Positions 1 to 8,729 of a stretch of DNA of 64,000 nt are shown here, piece after piece. Both the position numbers and the translations under genes were made by a program. Under the pieces are notes generated by a model that saw nothing but the letters and a program-made list of their open reading frames with translations, searched no databases and was not told the DNA's origin. The number at the start of each line of letters is the position of its first letter. Position 1 is the stretch's first letter. The DNA is from Chitinophaga cymbidii (lineage in GTDB: Bacteria; Bacteroidota; Bacteroidia; Chitinophagales; Chitinophagaceae), in the NCBI RefSeq assembly GCF_007992715.1, contig NZ_BKAU01000005.1, forward strand, positions 186,001 through 250,000, given 5' to 3'.

Positions 1-653
1 TTACCACCGGCATGCAGGCATTTAAAAGGGGCATGCAATTTCTGGACAGTGTGCTGGACAACAAGATGCTGGTCTATGCCGCCATTTCGCCCAATATCGC
101 TACCGCCCGTTATGTGCATGTGCGCCGTATTGCCTGCGATGCGTTCAGCAGTCTTGATCACACGGCCTATACTTTGAACAGCACCGGGTACGGCTGGTGG
201 CAGTCGTACCTGTACGATTATGTTGATGCCGATCACATCGTATTCGCGGAAGAAGCAGACGGAGTGAACAGGGCTCGGCTGGCAGCTGCGCTGGTAACCG
301 GTTCGATCCTTACCGGGGATGATTTTTCCAGTACGGGCAAATGGAGCGGCACTGCCCGCAGGCTTTTGCAGCACCGCGACCTGCTGGCGCTGGCGGCACA
401 TGGAAAGAGTTTCCGGCCGCTGCGGGGAGATACCGGCGACAGGGGAGTGGAGCAGTTTTACCGGCGCGATGGCAACAAGGTGTACGTTGCGTTGTTCAAT
501 TATGGTAATGCAACGCAGACGGTCAGGATTCCTGATGAATTGATACGGGGCCGGAAGAAAATAAAGGAACTCTTTTCCGGGAAAATGTTTTCGGGAGAGG
601 AACTGCAGGTGCCTCCGGCGGATGTGAGGATTTTTGAGATCACGCGCAACTAG
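1..653 (+). CDS. C-terminal part of an alpha-galactosidase-like glycoside hydrolase (5' end outside window)
   Basis: The reading frame is open from base 3 to the TAG at 651-653, so the gene begins upstream of the window. About 217 residues are visible. They hold the last part of a (beta/alpha)8-type hydrolase: the stretch YAAISPNIATARYVHVRRIA, then CDAFSSLDHT and a GYGWWQ motif. This resembles Bacteroidota alpha-galactosidase-like enzymes (GH27/GH36 clan) that carry ISCDAF and YGWW at the end of the barrel. A small C-terminal beta-domain follows (KVYVALFNYGNATQTVRIPD). The catalytic residues lie outside the window, so the exact family and substrate are not proven. It points the same way as the SusC/SusD and GH95/GH36 genes downstream and is probably part of the same glycan locus. 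A strong terminator closes it. Confidence 0.6.
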   Translation, partial: TTGMQAFKRGMQFLDSVLDNKMLVYAAISPNIATARYVHVRRIACDAFSSLDHTAYTLNSTGYGWWQSYLYDYVDADHIVFAEEADGVNRARLAAALVTGSILTGDDFSSTGKWSGTARRLLQHRDLLALAAHGKSFRPLRGDTGDRGVEQFYRRDGNKVYVALFNYGNATQTVRIPDELIRGRKKIKELFSGKMFSGEELQVPPADVRIFEITRN

Positions 654-706
654 TACACAGCAGCATGCTCCAGCGGACGTGAAGGTTTATTGAGATCACG
701 CGCAAC
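634..706 (+). repeat. Direct repeat: duplicated 3' end of the hydrolase gene
   Basis: The 17-mer TTGAGATCACGCGCAAC occurs at 634-650, at the very end of the hydrolase gene, and again at 690-706, 56 bases downstream. The flanks are also similar (gcctccggcggatgtgagg against gctccagcggacgtgaagg). The second copy is therefore a diverged partial duplication of the last ~40 bases of the gene rather than a chance match. Confidence 0.7.
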
Positions 707-723
707 CAAACAAGATATTTTGA

Positions 724-757
724 AAACACCGGGCGCTTCCTGCCCGGTGTTTTTTTA
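724..757 (+). terminator. Rho-independent terminator after the hydrolase gene
   Basis: Arms AAACACCGGGC (724-734) and GCCCGGTGTTT (742-752) pair perfectly around a 7-base loop and run into a T-tract ending at 756. This separates the upstream hydrolase from the SusC operon. Confidence 0.9.
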
Positions 758-985
758 TGCCGGTACTTCCAATTTTATTTTGGCGGATTGAATTATTGTA
801 ATAACTTAGCCTTGTAGTATAGTATAGTACAGAATAGATGATAGACGCTTCTGTTCCGGTTTTTATACATGAACACGTTATGTCAGCACGTTATGCCACG
901 TTTTTATCAACCTTTTTTATCAACCGTTATGTATCATATGCAGTTAGCATGATGCCATGCTAATCAACATTACAATCGCTTGAAT
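758..985 (+). promoter_or_regulatory. SusC operon leader with short direct repeats and an inverted repeat
   Basis: This 228-base stretch has no gene; with the terminator and duplicated tail before it, the gap between genes is 332 bases. It is AT-rich and contains CACGTTATG twice (874-882, 887-895) and TTTTTATCAACC twice (901-912, 914-925). It also has a perfect inverted repeat, TTAGCATG (944-951) and CATGCTAA (956-963), with a 4-base loop, ending 22 bases before the ATG. These are plausible regulator or leader-RNA elements for the locus. No clear TAnnTTTG box was found, so the promoter position is open. Confidence 0.4.
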
Positions 986-3900
986 ATGAATATCAGACCT
1001 TCTTGCTTAAAAGGCCGGCGGCGACGTTTGTGCTGTCGCTTTCCTGCAATCCTGTTTTTCGTTTCCCTGCTTACCTTTTCACTGCATTCTTCCGCGCAAA
1101 ACGGCAGCAAGCTCACCGGTCATGTGCTGGACAGCGCCACGCGCCTTCCGATCGACCGTGCATCGGTGGTTATCAAAGGTACCCGGCAGGGAACGAGCAC
1201 CGACAAAACAGGCGCATTTTCCCTGGACGTTTCCGGCAGCCAGGCGCATCTTGAATTTACCTGTATCGGCTACAAGCCCACAGAGCTGGTAGTGGAGAAA
1301 GGAAAGCCGGCCACTGTTTATCTCGCCATGGCGGTGGATACTTTCGGCGCGGTGGTAGTAACGGCATTTGGCCGCCGCGAGCGGCGTGAGGCGGTAGTGG
1401 GATCTGTGACCTCCATACAACCCGGAGAGCTGAAGATCCCCGCCAGCAACCTTACCAACGCCCTGGCCGGGAAAGTGGCCGGCGTTATTGCCTTTCAACG
1501 CGGCGGGCAGCCGGGGCTGGACAATTCGTCCTTTTTCATCCGCGGCGTTACCACGCTCGGTTACAGCAACAGCCCGCTGATCCTGGTGGACAACATCGAG
1601 CTGACGGCCAGTGACCTGGCACGTTTGCAGGTGGATGACATCGCCAGCTTTTCCATCCTGAAAGATGCCAGCGCCGCCGCATTGTATGGCGCCCGTGGCG
1701 CGAACGGTGTGATACTCGTCACCACCAAAGAAGGCAAGGCCGGTAAAGCGAAGGTGGAGCTGCGCGTGGAAACCGCGATCTCCGCGCCCACGAAAAGCAT
1801 CAAGCTGGCCGATCCGGTCACTTACATGCGTACCTACAACGAAGCGCTGACCACCCGCAACCCGCTGGCGACGCCCTTCTACAGTCCCAACAAGATCATC
1901 GGCACGCAAAGAACGCTGAACGGAGAAGGCGGCATCACACCGTACATCTATCCGGCGGTGGACTGGATCAAGGAAATTTTCAAGGAACGCACGAACACCT
2001 CGCGCGCGAACTTCAGCGTGAGCGGTGGTAACGACCTGGCAAAATATTATGTGGCCGGTTCCTATTCGAGAGATAACGGCATCCTGCAGGTGAATCCTGT
2101 CAATAATTTTAATTCCGGCATGCGTTTCGAAAACTACCAATTGAGAGCCAACACCAGCATCAAAGCCACATCCACCACGGAAGTAGGCGTTCGCCTCTGG
2201 GGTAACTTCAACGAATACACGGGGCCGATCAGCAACCAGGGCGGCGGGTTTGCCACCGACCTGTACTCACAGGCGCTACATTCCAATCCCGTTGCTTTCC
2301 AGGCTTATTACCTGCCGGACAGCGCCAACCGGAATACGAAACACATTCTTTTCGGCAACGCGATCAACCAGACCGGCAACCTCCAGACGAACCCCTACGC
2401 ATCGCTGATGTACGGGTACAAGACCTTTTCCGAATCGCGGATGTCCGCGCAGTTCGAGCTGAACCAGAACCTGAAATTCATCACGCCGGGCCTGACCTTC
2501 TTCGGCTTGTTCAGTACCAACCGTTATTCCTATTTTGATGTAAGCCGTAATTATCTTCCCTTTTATTACGACGTACAGAGCTATGACGAGCAGGCCGGCG
2601 AATACAAACTTCGCTGGCTGAACTCGCAGCCCGGCGCCGCCAGGGAATACCTCGGTTACCAGGAAGGTCCCAAGTACCTGAACACTTACCTGTATATGCT
2701 GGGAAGGATGGATTACAGCCGCACCTTCGGAAAGCACAGTGCGGGCGCATCCATCATCGGCACGCGGCAGCAGACGTTGAGCGGGAATGCCGGCAACCTG
2801 CAGGCATCGCTGCCCAACCGCAACCTCGGTCTTTCCGGCAGGGCCAGCTATTCTTTTGACGACCGGTATTTTGCCGAATTCAATTTCGGCTATAACGGCT
2901 CGGAGAAATTCGCGCCCGCGCACCGCTTCGGGTTCTTTCCCACTATCGGCGCGGGATGGGTAGTGTCTAACGAGGAGTTCTGGGGAGAAGGCATCAAAAG
3001 CGTGATCTCAAGGCTGAAGCTGCGCGGCAGTTACGGCCTGGTGGGCAACGATGCGATCGGCGATCCTAATACCCAGCGCTTCTTCTACCTGTCCAACGTA
3101 GCACCCAACGCCGGCGCCGGCGCTTCGTTCGGCACCAACAACTCGGTGTCCATGAACGGCACGGTGATATATGCTTATCCCAATCCGGACGTTACCTGGG
3201 AAACCTCCCGTAAAGCAAACCTTGCCGCCGAGATCACCCTGTTCAACGACCTGAACATCGTAGCGGAAGTATACCGCGAAAACAGGTACAACATTCTCGT
3301 GCAGCGTGGGTACATTCCCGTTACCGTGGGCATCGAAAACTCCGCCATCAGCAACCTCCGTTCCAACCTCGGCAAGGCTTATTCCGAAGGGTTTGACCTG
3401 AACGTGAACTACCGCAAGGATTTCAATTCCGGCCTGTGGGCTTCGGTGCTGGGCAACCTTACCATCACGCGCAACAAAGCGGTGCACCTGGAAGAGCCCG
3501 AGTATCCCAACCCCTGGAGCTTCCGCACCGGCAGAATGATCAACCAGCCCTTCGGGTACATTGCGGAAAGGCTTTTCGTGGACGACAAGGAAGCGCGCAA
3601 TTCGCCCAGCCAGGTATTCGGCGATTACCTGCCCATGGGCGGCGATATCAAGTACCGCGACATCAACCAGGATGGTGTGATCGACCAGGACGATATGGTG
3701 CCCATCGGCCTGCCTTCCACACCGCAGGTCATCTATGGCTTCGGTTTTTCCGTGGGCTATAAGAACCTCGACCTGAGCGCATTCTTCCAGGGCTCCGCCC
3801 GGTCATCTTTCTTTATCGATCCTACCGCGCGTACGGATTTCAACCAGGGCATCTTCGGCACGGCGCCTTTCGCCAACAACGCGCAGATATTACAGGCGTA

Positions 3901-4228
3901 TGCGGACGATCACTGGTCAGAAGAAAACCAGGACCTGTATGCGCTCTGGCCCCGCCTATCCACGTATGAAATTCCCAACAACCAGCAAACCAGCACCTGG
4001 TGGCTGCGCGACGGGAGCTTTATACGCCTTAAATCCGTGGAAGCAGGTTATACGCTGCCCAAAAAATGGGGCCGGCCGATTCACATGAACAGCATGCGCA
4101 TCTACTTCAGCGGGCTGAACCTGCTCACCTTCAGCAAATTCAAGCTGTGGGACCCGGAGCTGGCTGGCAACGGTTTTGCCTACCCGATACAGAAAGTATA
4201 TAACCTGGGTTTGAAATTCGAATTCTAG
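986..4228 (+). CDS. SusC/RagA-family TonB-dependent glycan transporter (no STN domain)
   Basis: This is an outer-membrane beta-barrel that imports oligosaccharides bound by its SusD partner, powered by TonB. It has 1,080 residues, the usual size. A signal peptide ends near SSA-Q at residue 37. A carboxypeptidase-regulatory-like domain follows (about 42-110, starting KLTGHVLDSATRLPI). The plug contains the SusC hallmarks FIRG and VILVTTKEGKAG, and the protein ends in a barrel with terminal aromatic FEF. There is no STN domain and no adjacent sigma/FecR pair, unlike the three other SusC proteins in the window, so regulation must differ. I chose the ATG at 986; an in-frame TTG lies 6 bases upstream. 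SusD starts 17 bases after the stop. Confidence 0.95.
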   Translation: MNIRPSCLKGRRRRLCCRFPAILFFVSLLTFSLHSSAQNGSKLTGHVLDSATRLPIDRASVVIKGTRQGTSTDKTGAFSLDVSGSQAHLEFTCIGYKPTELVVEKGKPATVYLAMAVDTFGAVVVTAFGRRERREAVVGSVTSIQPGELKIPASNLTNALAGKVAGVIAFQRGGQPGLDNSSFFIRGVTTLGYSNSPLILVDNIELTASDLARLQVDDIASFSILKDASAAALYGARGANGVILVTTKEGKAGKAKVELRVETAISAPTKSIKLADPVTYMRTYNEALTTRNPLATPFYSPNKIIGTQRTLNGEGGITPYIYPAVDWIKEIFKERTNTSRANFSVSGGNDLAKYYVAGSYSRDNGILQVNPVNNFNSGMRFENYQLRANTSIKATSTTEVGVRLWGNFNEYTGPISNQGGGFATDLYSQALHSNPVAFQAYYLPDSANRNTKHILFGNAINQTGNLQTNPYASLMYGYKTFSESRMSAQFELNQNLKFITPGLTFFGLFSTNRYSYFDVSRNYLPFYYDVQSYDEQAGEYKLRWLNSQPGAAREYLGYQEGPKYLNTYLYMLGRMDYSRTFGKHSAGASIIGTRQQTLSGNAGNLQASLPNRNLGLSGRASYSFDDRYFAEFNFGYNGSEKFAPAHRFGFFPTIGAGWVVSNEEFWGEGIKSVISRLKLRGSYGLVGNDAIGDPNTQRFFYLSNVAPNAGAGASFGTNNSVSMNGTVIYAYPNPDVTWETSRKANLAAEITLFNDLNIVAEVYRENRYNILVQRGYIPVTVGIENSAISNLRSNLGKAYSEGFDLNVNYRKDFNSGLWASVLGNLTITRNKAVHLEEPEYPNPWSFRTGRMINQPFGYIAERLFVDDKEARNSPSQVFGDYLPMGGDIKYRDINQDGVIDQDDMVPIGLPSTPQVIYGFGFSVGYKNLDLSAFFQGSARSSFFIDPTARTDFNQGIFGTAPFANNAQILQAYADDHWSEENQDLYALWPRLSTYEIPNNQQTSTWWLRDGSFIRLKSVEAGYTLPKKWGRPIHMNSMRIYFSGLNLLTFSKFKLWDPELAGNGFAYPIQKVYNLGLKFEF

Positions 4229-4245
4229 CCGATAAAAAGATAGAT

Positions 4246-6159
4246 ATGAAAGTCTTTGTAAAAATATTCGTAACTGGTTGTTTGCTGGCGGCTTCACCGG
4301 GGTGCAAGCAATACCTCGATGTTACGCCGGACAACGTTGCCACGCTGAACAGCGCCTTCAGCAACGCCAATGAAACGCAGGCTTACCTGTTTGGCTGTTA
4401 CGCCAACCTGCAGGCGCTGGCGGATGTGAGAAGGAACGCGGGTTTCACCGCTTCCGGGGAAATTCTGTTCCCCATCAATATGCAGGACCAGACCACGCTT
4501 GGCGGTCAGGGTGGAGACGGTGGTTTCAACCTGATGCGCGGATTGCAGAACAGCCTCAATCCCCTGCATAACTACTGGGACGGCTACAACCTCGGCCTCC
4601 GGCTGTGGGAATCCATCCGCATGTGCAATATCTTCCTGGAAAACATTCACCTGCCGCTGGACGTGCAGCCGTATGAAAGAACGCGCTGGGCAGCCGAAGC
4701 GAAGTTCCTGAAAGCCTATTACCATTACTGGCTGTTGCGCATGTACGGCCCTATTCCCATCGCGGACAAAGCCATTCCCATTAATGCGCCCGCCGAAGAA
4801 GTGCGCCAGCAGCAGCAATCGCTGGATTCCTGCTTCAGCTATGTGATCAGAACGCTGGATGAAGCGATCCCCGGTCTGCCGCCCGCGATCCAGAATGCGG
4901 CCGCCGAAGCCGGGCGTATCACCGCCACCATAGCGCTGGCCGTAAAAGCGGAAGTGCTCGCCACGCAGGCAAGCCCGCTCTTCAATGGCAATCCCGATTA
5001 TGTTTCGTTCAAGGACAAGCAGGGGCGAAGCCTGTTCCCCGCCGAAGCGGACCCGGAAAAATGGCGCCTGGCCGCGGAAGCCTGCAAGCTCGCGATCGAC
5101 GCGGCCGTAGCTGCCGGGGCGAAGCCTTACGAACTGCGGGTGCAGGGCAACATCGTCAGCATGTCCGACCAGACCCGCCAGCTGCTCACGCTGCAAGGCG
5201 CTTTCACAGACGGCTGGAATCCCGAACAGGTATGGACCCTCAACCCGCACTACGGATGGCAATACATGTCCATGCCGAGAGTAACCGCGGATGCCGCCTC
5301 CAACGTTTTCGCCGTGTATTCCAATTTCTCCGTGCCGGTTTCCGAATCGGAGATCTTCTACACGAAGAACGGCGTGCCCATCACGGAAGACAAAACATGG
5401 GATTACGCGAACCGCTATCAGCTGCAGACCGGCGATGAAGCGCACCGTTACTATATCAAACAGGACTACACCACCGTAAAAGGCAACTTCAACCGCGAGC
5501 CGCGCTACTATTCCAGCGTGTCTTTCGACGGCGCCACCTGGTTCGGATCAGGCAACACCGACGACAACAATCCGAACTACGTGAACGCGGTGGACGGTTA
5601 CGCTTCCCCGCCCGACCGCATGCGTTACAATGCCACGGGCTACTGGCCCAAGAAGCTGGTGCATTACCAGTCCGTGCCCGGCCAGAATACCGTATGGCAC
5701 ACGTATCCGTGGACGTTCATCCGCCTTTCCGGCCTCTGGCTGCTCTACGCGGAATGCCTGAACGAAGCGGACGGCCCCACCGCGGAGGTATATTCCTGGA
5801 TCGACAAGGTGCGGGAAAAAGCAGGGCTGCCCGGTGTGCTGGCCTCCTGGTCGCAATACTCCCGCAATCCTTCCAAACCCACCACTAAAGAAGGACTGCG
5901 GCAGATCATCCACCAGGAAAGAAGAATTGAACTCGCCTTTGAAGGACAGGCCGGATGGGACCTCCGCCGCTGGAAAGAACTGCAGGCCGTATTGTCGTCC
6001 CCCTTCCAGGGATGGAGCGTATTCAACCGCACCGTGGCGGGATATTACCAGCTTAGCACCGTGTATCAGCCGCTGTTTGGATTGAGGGATTACCTGTTCC
6101 CCATCCAGGAATACGACCTGATCACCAATCCCAATCTCGTGCAAACTCCTTATTGGTAA
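4246..6159 (+). CDS. SusD/RagB-family glycan-binding lipoprotein
   Basis: This surface lipoprotein captures the glycan and caps the SusC barrel encoded just upstream. The lipobox places the acylated Cys at residue 20 (AASPGC), followed by the typical KQYLDVTPDN start of SusD proteins. The alpha-helical TPR-like region includes AKFLKAYYHYWLLRMYGPIP, and the C-terminal SusD segment has the diagnostic IIHQERRIELAFEGQAGWDL and the ending LFPIQEYDLITNPNLVQ. At 637 residues it is larger than the usual 500-600, with insertions in the middle third that could set substrate specificity. It is co-transcribed with SusC (17-base gap) and with the lipoprotein gene downstream (12-base gap). Confidence 0.95.
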   Translation: MKVFVKIFVTGCLLAASPGCKQYLDVTPDNVATLNSAFSNANETQAYLFGCYANLQALADVRRNAGFTASGEILFPINMQDQTTLGGQGGDGGFNLMRGLQNSLNPLHNYWDGYNLGLRLWESIRMCNIFLENIHLPLDVQPYERTRWAAEAKFLKAYYHYWLLRMYGPIPIADKAIPINAPAEEVRQQQQSLDSCFSYVIRTLDEAIPGLPPAIQNAAAEAGRITATIALAVKAEVLATQASPLFNGNPDYVSFKDKQGRSLFPAEADPEKWRLAAEACKLAIDAAVAAGAKPYELRVQGNIVSMSDQTRQLLTLQGAFTDGWNPEQVWTLNPHYGWQYMSMPRVTADAASNVFAVYSNFSVPVSESEIFYTKNGVPITEDKTWDYANRYQLQTGDEAHRYYIKQDYTTVKGNFNREPRYYSSVSFDGATWFGSGNTDDNNPNYVNAVDGYASPPDRMRYNATGYWPKKLVHYQSVPGQNTVWHTYPWTFIRLSGLWLLYAECLNEADGPTAEVYSWIDKVREKAGLPGVLASWSQYSRNPSKPTTKEGLRQIIHQERRIELAFEGQAGWDLRRWKELQAVLSSPFQGWSVFNRTVAGYYQLSTVYQPLFGLRDYLFPIQEYDLITNPNLVQTPYW

Positions 6160-6171
6160 TCTTATCAAAAC

Positions 6172-7425
6172 ATGACTATGTCAAATCAATATAAAAAGCT
6201 CCTGTGGTGCGCGTTAGCGGTAACGACGCTTGGCTGCAGCAAGGTGAATGAGTATAAGGACATCGTGTCGTCCGACAAAACGAAGCCCGATCCTGTCACC
6301 AACGTCCAGGTAAAGAACGAGGCCGGTGCGGCCATCATCACCTATAACCTGCCGCGGTCAGAGAACATCCTGTATGTGCAGGCGGAATATATGATCAACG
6401 GTCAGACGAGCCGGCAGACTAAGTCCTCCTACTATTCCGATACCATCCATGTCGGCGGCTTTGAGAAGAGCCAGGATTATACGGTCACGCTGCACACCGT
6501 CAGCCGGGCGAATGTACAGTCCGACCCCGTGGAAGTTACCGTGCATCCGGACACGCCGCCTTACCTGCAGGCTTTCCCTACCATTGAAACGAAAGCCGAT
6601 TTCGGCGGGATCAACATCAATGTACTGAATGAGCTGAAAGCCAACCTGGGCATCATTACCATCACCACCGATCCGGTCACCAGACAGCACGAGATCGTCA
6701 ACCAGCATTATACCAACGGAGATACGATCACCTACAGCGTGCGCGGTTACGATACCATCCCGCGGGAGTTCGGCATTTACATCACCGACCAGTGGGGGAA
6801 TATATCAGACACGCTGCTGACAACGGTAACGCCGATCTATGAAGAGCAAATGGACAAATCAAAGTTCAACGGCTATATATTGGGTACGGACGTGGAAACC
6901 GGCTTTGGATGGGAGATACAGAACCTCTGGAACGGCAACACCGGCTCGCCGGGTTATCATACCGAACAGCCCATTCAGCCGCTGGTGTGGCCGGCGGTGA
7001 TCACCTTCGATATGGGGCAGGCAGCGAAGCTGAGCCGTTACACGATCTGGAACCGCGGCATAGACGGCAGCGGCAACTGGCTCTGGCAGGCCGGCGCGCC
7101 GCAGACCTGGACGCTCTGGGGCCGCGAATCAGATCCGGTGGATGAAACATTGCCCAGTGGCCCGGGTGCGCCCGGCGTAGGCGAAACATCCGCCAACGGA
7201 TGGATCAACCTCGGCACTTTCACGCTCCCGGCAAAACCTTCCGGCCTGCCCAATCCGCAATACACGAATGCCGACCTGGATTTCTGGAACGCCGGCTTCA
7301 GCTTCAATTTTTCGCTGGAGCTGCCGAAGGTGCGGTACATCCGCTTCCAGTGCCTGGAAAACGCATCGCTGACCAACAACTTTTTCAATATTGCCGAACT
7401 GACATTCTGGGGCGATCCCAGGTAA
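6172..7425 (+). CDS. Surface lipoprotein, DUF4959/DUF5126/DUF5000-like (putative glycan-binding)
   Basis: A predicted lipoprotein of 417 residues with its lipobox Cys at residue 22 (TTLGC). It has an N-terminal fibronectin-like segment (DPVTNVQVKNEAGAAIITY), a second beta-domain (DTPPYLQAFPTIETKADFGG) and a C-terminal discoidin-like domain (ITFDMGQAAKLSRYTIWNRG ... VRYIRFQCLENA ... NIAELTFWG). This order matches the DUF4959-DUF5126-DUF5000 proteins that commonly follow SusC/SusD in glycan loci. It is probably an accessory glycan-binding protein on the cell surface, comparable in role to SusE/F. The start may be the ATG at 6172 or the one at 6178; both keep the signal sequence. Confidence 0.8.
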   Translation: MTMSNQYKKLLWCALAVTTLGCSKVNEYKDIVSSDKTKPDPVTNVQVKNEAGAAIITYNLPRSENILYVQAEYMINGQTSRQTKSSYYSDTIHVGGFEKSQDYTVTLHTVSRANVQSDPVEVTVHPDTPPYLQAFPTIETKADFGGININVLNELKANLGIITITTDPVTRQHEIVNQHYTNGDTITYSVRGYDTIPREFGIYITDQWGNISDTLLTTVTPIYEEQMDKSKFNGYILGTDVETGFGWEIQNLWNGNTGSPGYHTEQPIQPLVWPAVITFDMGQAAKLSRYTIWNRGIDGSGNWLWQAGAPQTWTLWGRESDPVDETLPSGPGAPGVGETSANGWINLGTFTLPAKPSGLPNPQYTNADLDFWNAGFSFNFSLELPKVRYIRFQCLENASLTNNFFNIAELTFWGDPR

Positions 7426-7442
7426 TTCATAAAAGCGTTTTT

Positions 7443-8672
7443 ATGTTGAAACATCATTCATCCCTTTTCCTGATCACCGGCCTGTGCTGCCTGATAGCAG
7501 CCTGCTCGCAGCAACCCGATGATTTCAGGGAGTTTCTGGAAGACAGGGAGCTGACATATCCGGGCGCCATCACGCAGACCTTCACGCAGCCCGGCAATCT
7601 CCGCCTCGGCATCGGCTGGTCGCCCAGTCCCGATCCATCCGTGACGAAGTACAAAGTTTACTGGAACAATTACCGGGATTCCGTGGAAGTGCCTGCTTCC
7701 ACGCACAGCCCCTCCGATACGATATCCACCATCATCACCGGCTTGCAGGAGTATACCTATTCCTTTTTCGTGTATTCGTTCGACGAAAAAGGCAACCGCT
7801 CCATTCCTGTTGAAATACAGAACGCACGAGTGTACGGCAACACCTATCAGAACAGCCTGATGAACCGGCCTATCAATCTTACGGAACCTTACAAGCTGCT
7901 GAATGATGACGGCAATGAGATCATGCTGAACTTCCTGCCTGCCGATTCAACGAACACAATTACTTATATTCGTTACACGAGCATCACCGATGAGCAGAAA
8001 GAAGTTGCATTGCCGCCGGACCAGCAGGCCATTACGCTGAACGATTATAAGTACGGCACCAAAGTAGCGTACCATTCGTACTACACGCCGGGGCGCCTGG
8101 CGCTGGATACCTTTCCCGTAACGCTGGTGGATACTTTCCCGCCGATAGCGTTCGGCATTGTGAAATGCGACAAGTCACTTTTCCGCGAGATCAGCCTGCC
8201 TTACGACGTGGGCCCGCTGGAAGGGCAGACCAGTGTTGCCCGGCTGTGGGACGGCTCCACAAGCCCGCAGGGCTATCCAAACATCTTTCACTCCAATGGG
8301 GACAACCCGCTGCCGCATCATTTTACATTTGATATGGGCAAAGCGTATGACAGCCTCCGAACGATGGAAGTGATCGGCCGCGATTGCTGTCATAACCCGG
8401 TGGAATACGAAGTATGGGGGATTGCCGATGTCTCCAACGCCGCCACCACCGTGCCGGGCAATGATCCGGGATGGAAAGATGATGCGATTGCCAAAGGCTG
8501 GATTCTCCTGAAAGAAGTGAACCGCACAGACGATGGCAAAGGTCCCTATACGCTTGACTTCTCCACCGAAACACCGCAGGTCCGCTACATCCGGATCAGG
8601 GTGAAAAGGGTGGCCAGCAACGAAAGCGCTTACAGCAACCTGACGGAGCTGACGATCGGATATAAAAAATAG
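7443..8672 (+). CDS. Surface lipoprotein, DUF4998-like with C-terminal discoidin-like domain
   Basis: The frame is open further upstream, but the ATG at 7443 is the sensible start. It gives a lipoprotein signal (MLKHHSSLFLITGLCCLIAA, then Cys21) and sits 17 bases after the previous stop. The 409-residue product has an N-terminal DUF4998/fibronectin-like part (LRLGIGWSPSPDPSVTKYKV) and ends in an F5/8-type fold (HHFTFDMGKAYDSLRTMEVI ... VRYIRIRVKRVA ... NLTELTIGYKK). Its C-terminal domain parallels that of the preceding lipoprotein, so the pair look like two differently tipped binding proteins of one locus. The exact ligand cannot be read from sequence. Confidence 0.75.
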   Translation: MLKHHSSLFLITGLCCLIAACSQQPDDFREFLEDRELTYPGAITQTFTQPGNLRLGIGWSPSPDPSVTKYKVYWNNYRDSVEVPASTHSPSDTISTIITGLQEYTYSFFVYSFDEKGNRSIPVEIQNARVYGNTYQNSLMNRPINLTEPYKLLNDDGNEIMLNFLPADSTNTITYIRYTSITDEQKEVALPPDQQAITLNDYKYGTKVAYHSYYTPGRLALDTFPVTLVDTFPPIAFGIVKCDKSLFREISLPYDVGPLEGQTSVARLWDGSTSPQGYPNIFHSNGDNPLPHHFTFDMGKAYDSLRTMEVIGRDCCHNPVEYEVWGIADVSNAATTVPGNDPGWKDDAIAKGWILLKEVNRTDDGKGPYTLDFSTETPQVRYIRIRVKRVASNESAYSNLTELTIGYKK

Positions 8673-8729
8673 CTGCCTGATAAATGATGCACGTGCGGCA
8701 TCTGATTGAAAAATAAAGATTTGTTACAA

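Noticed and set aside
1079..2140. 353-codon minus-strand frame inside the first SusC gene
   Set aside because: Shadow of the SusC plug region.
4294..5445. 383-codon minus-strand frame inside the first SusD gene
   Set aside because: Shadow of the SusD gene with no promoter, start context or domain.
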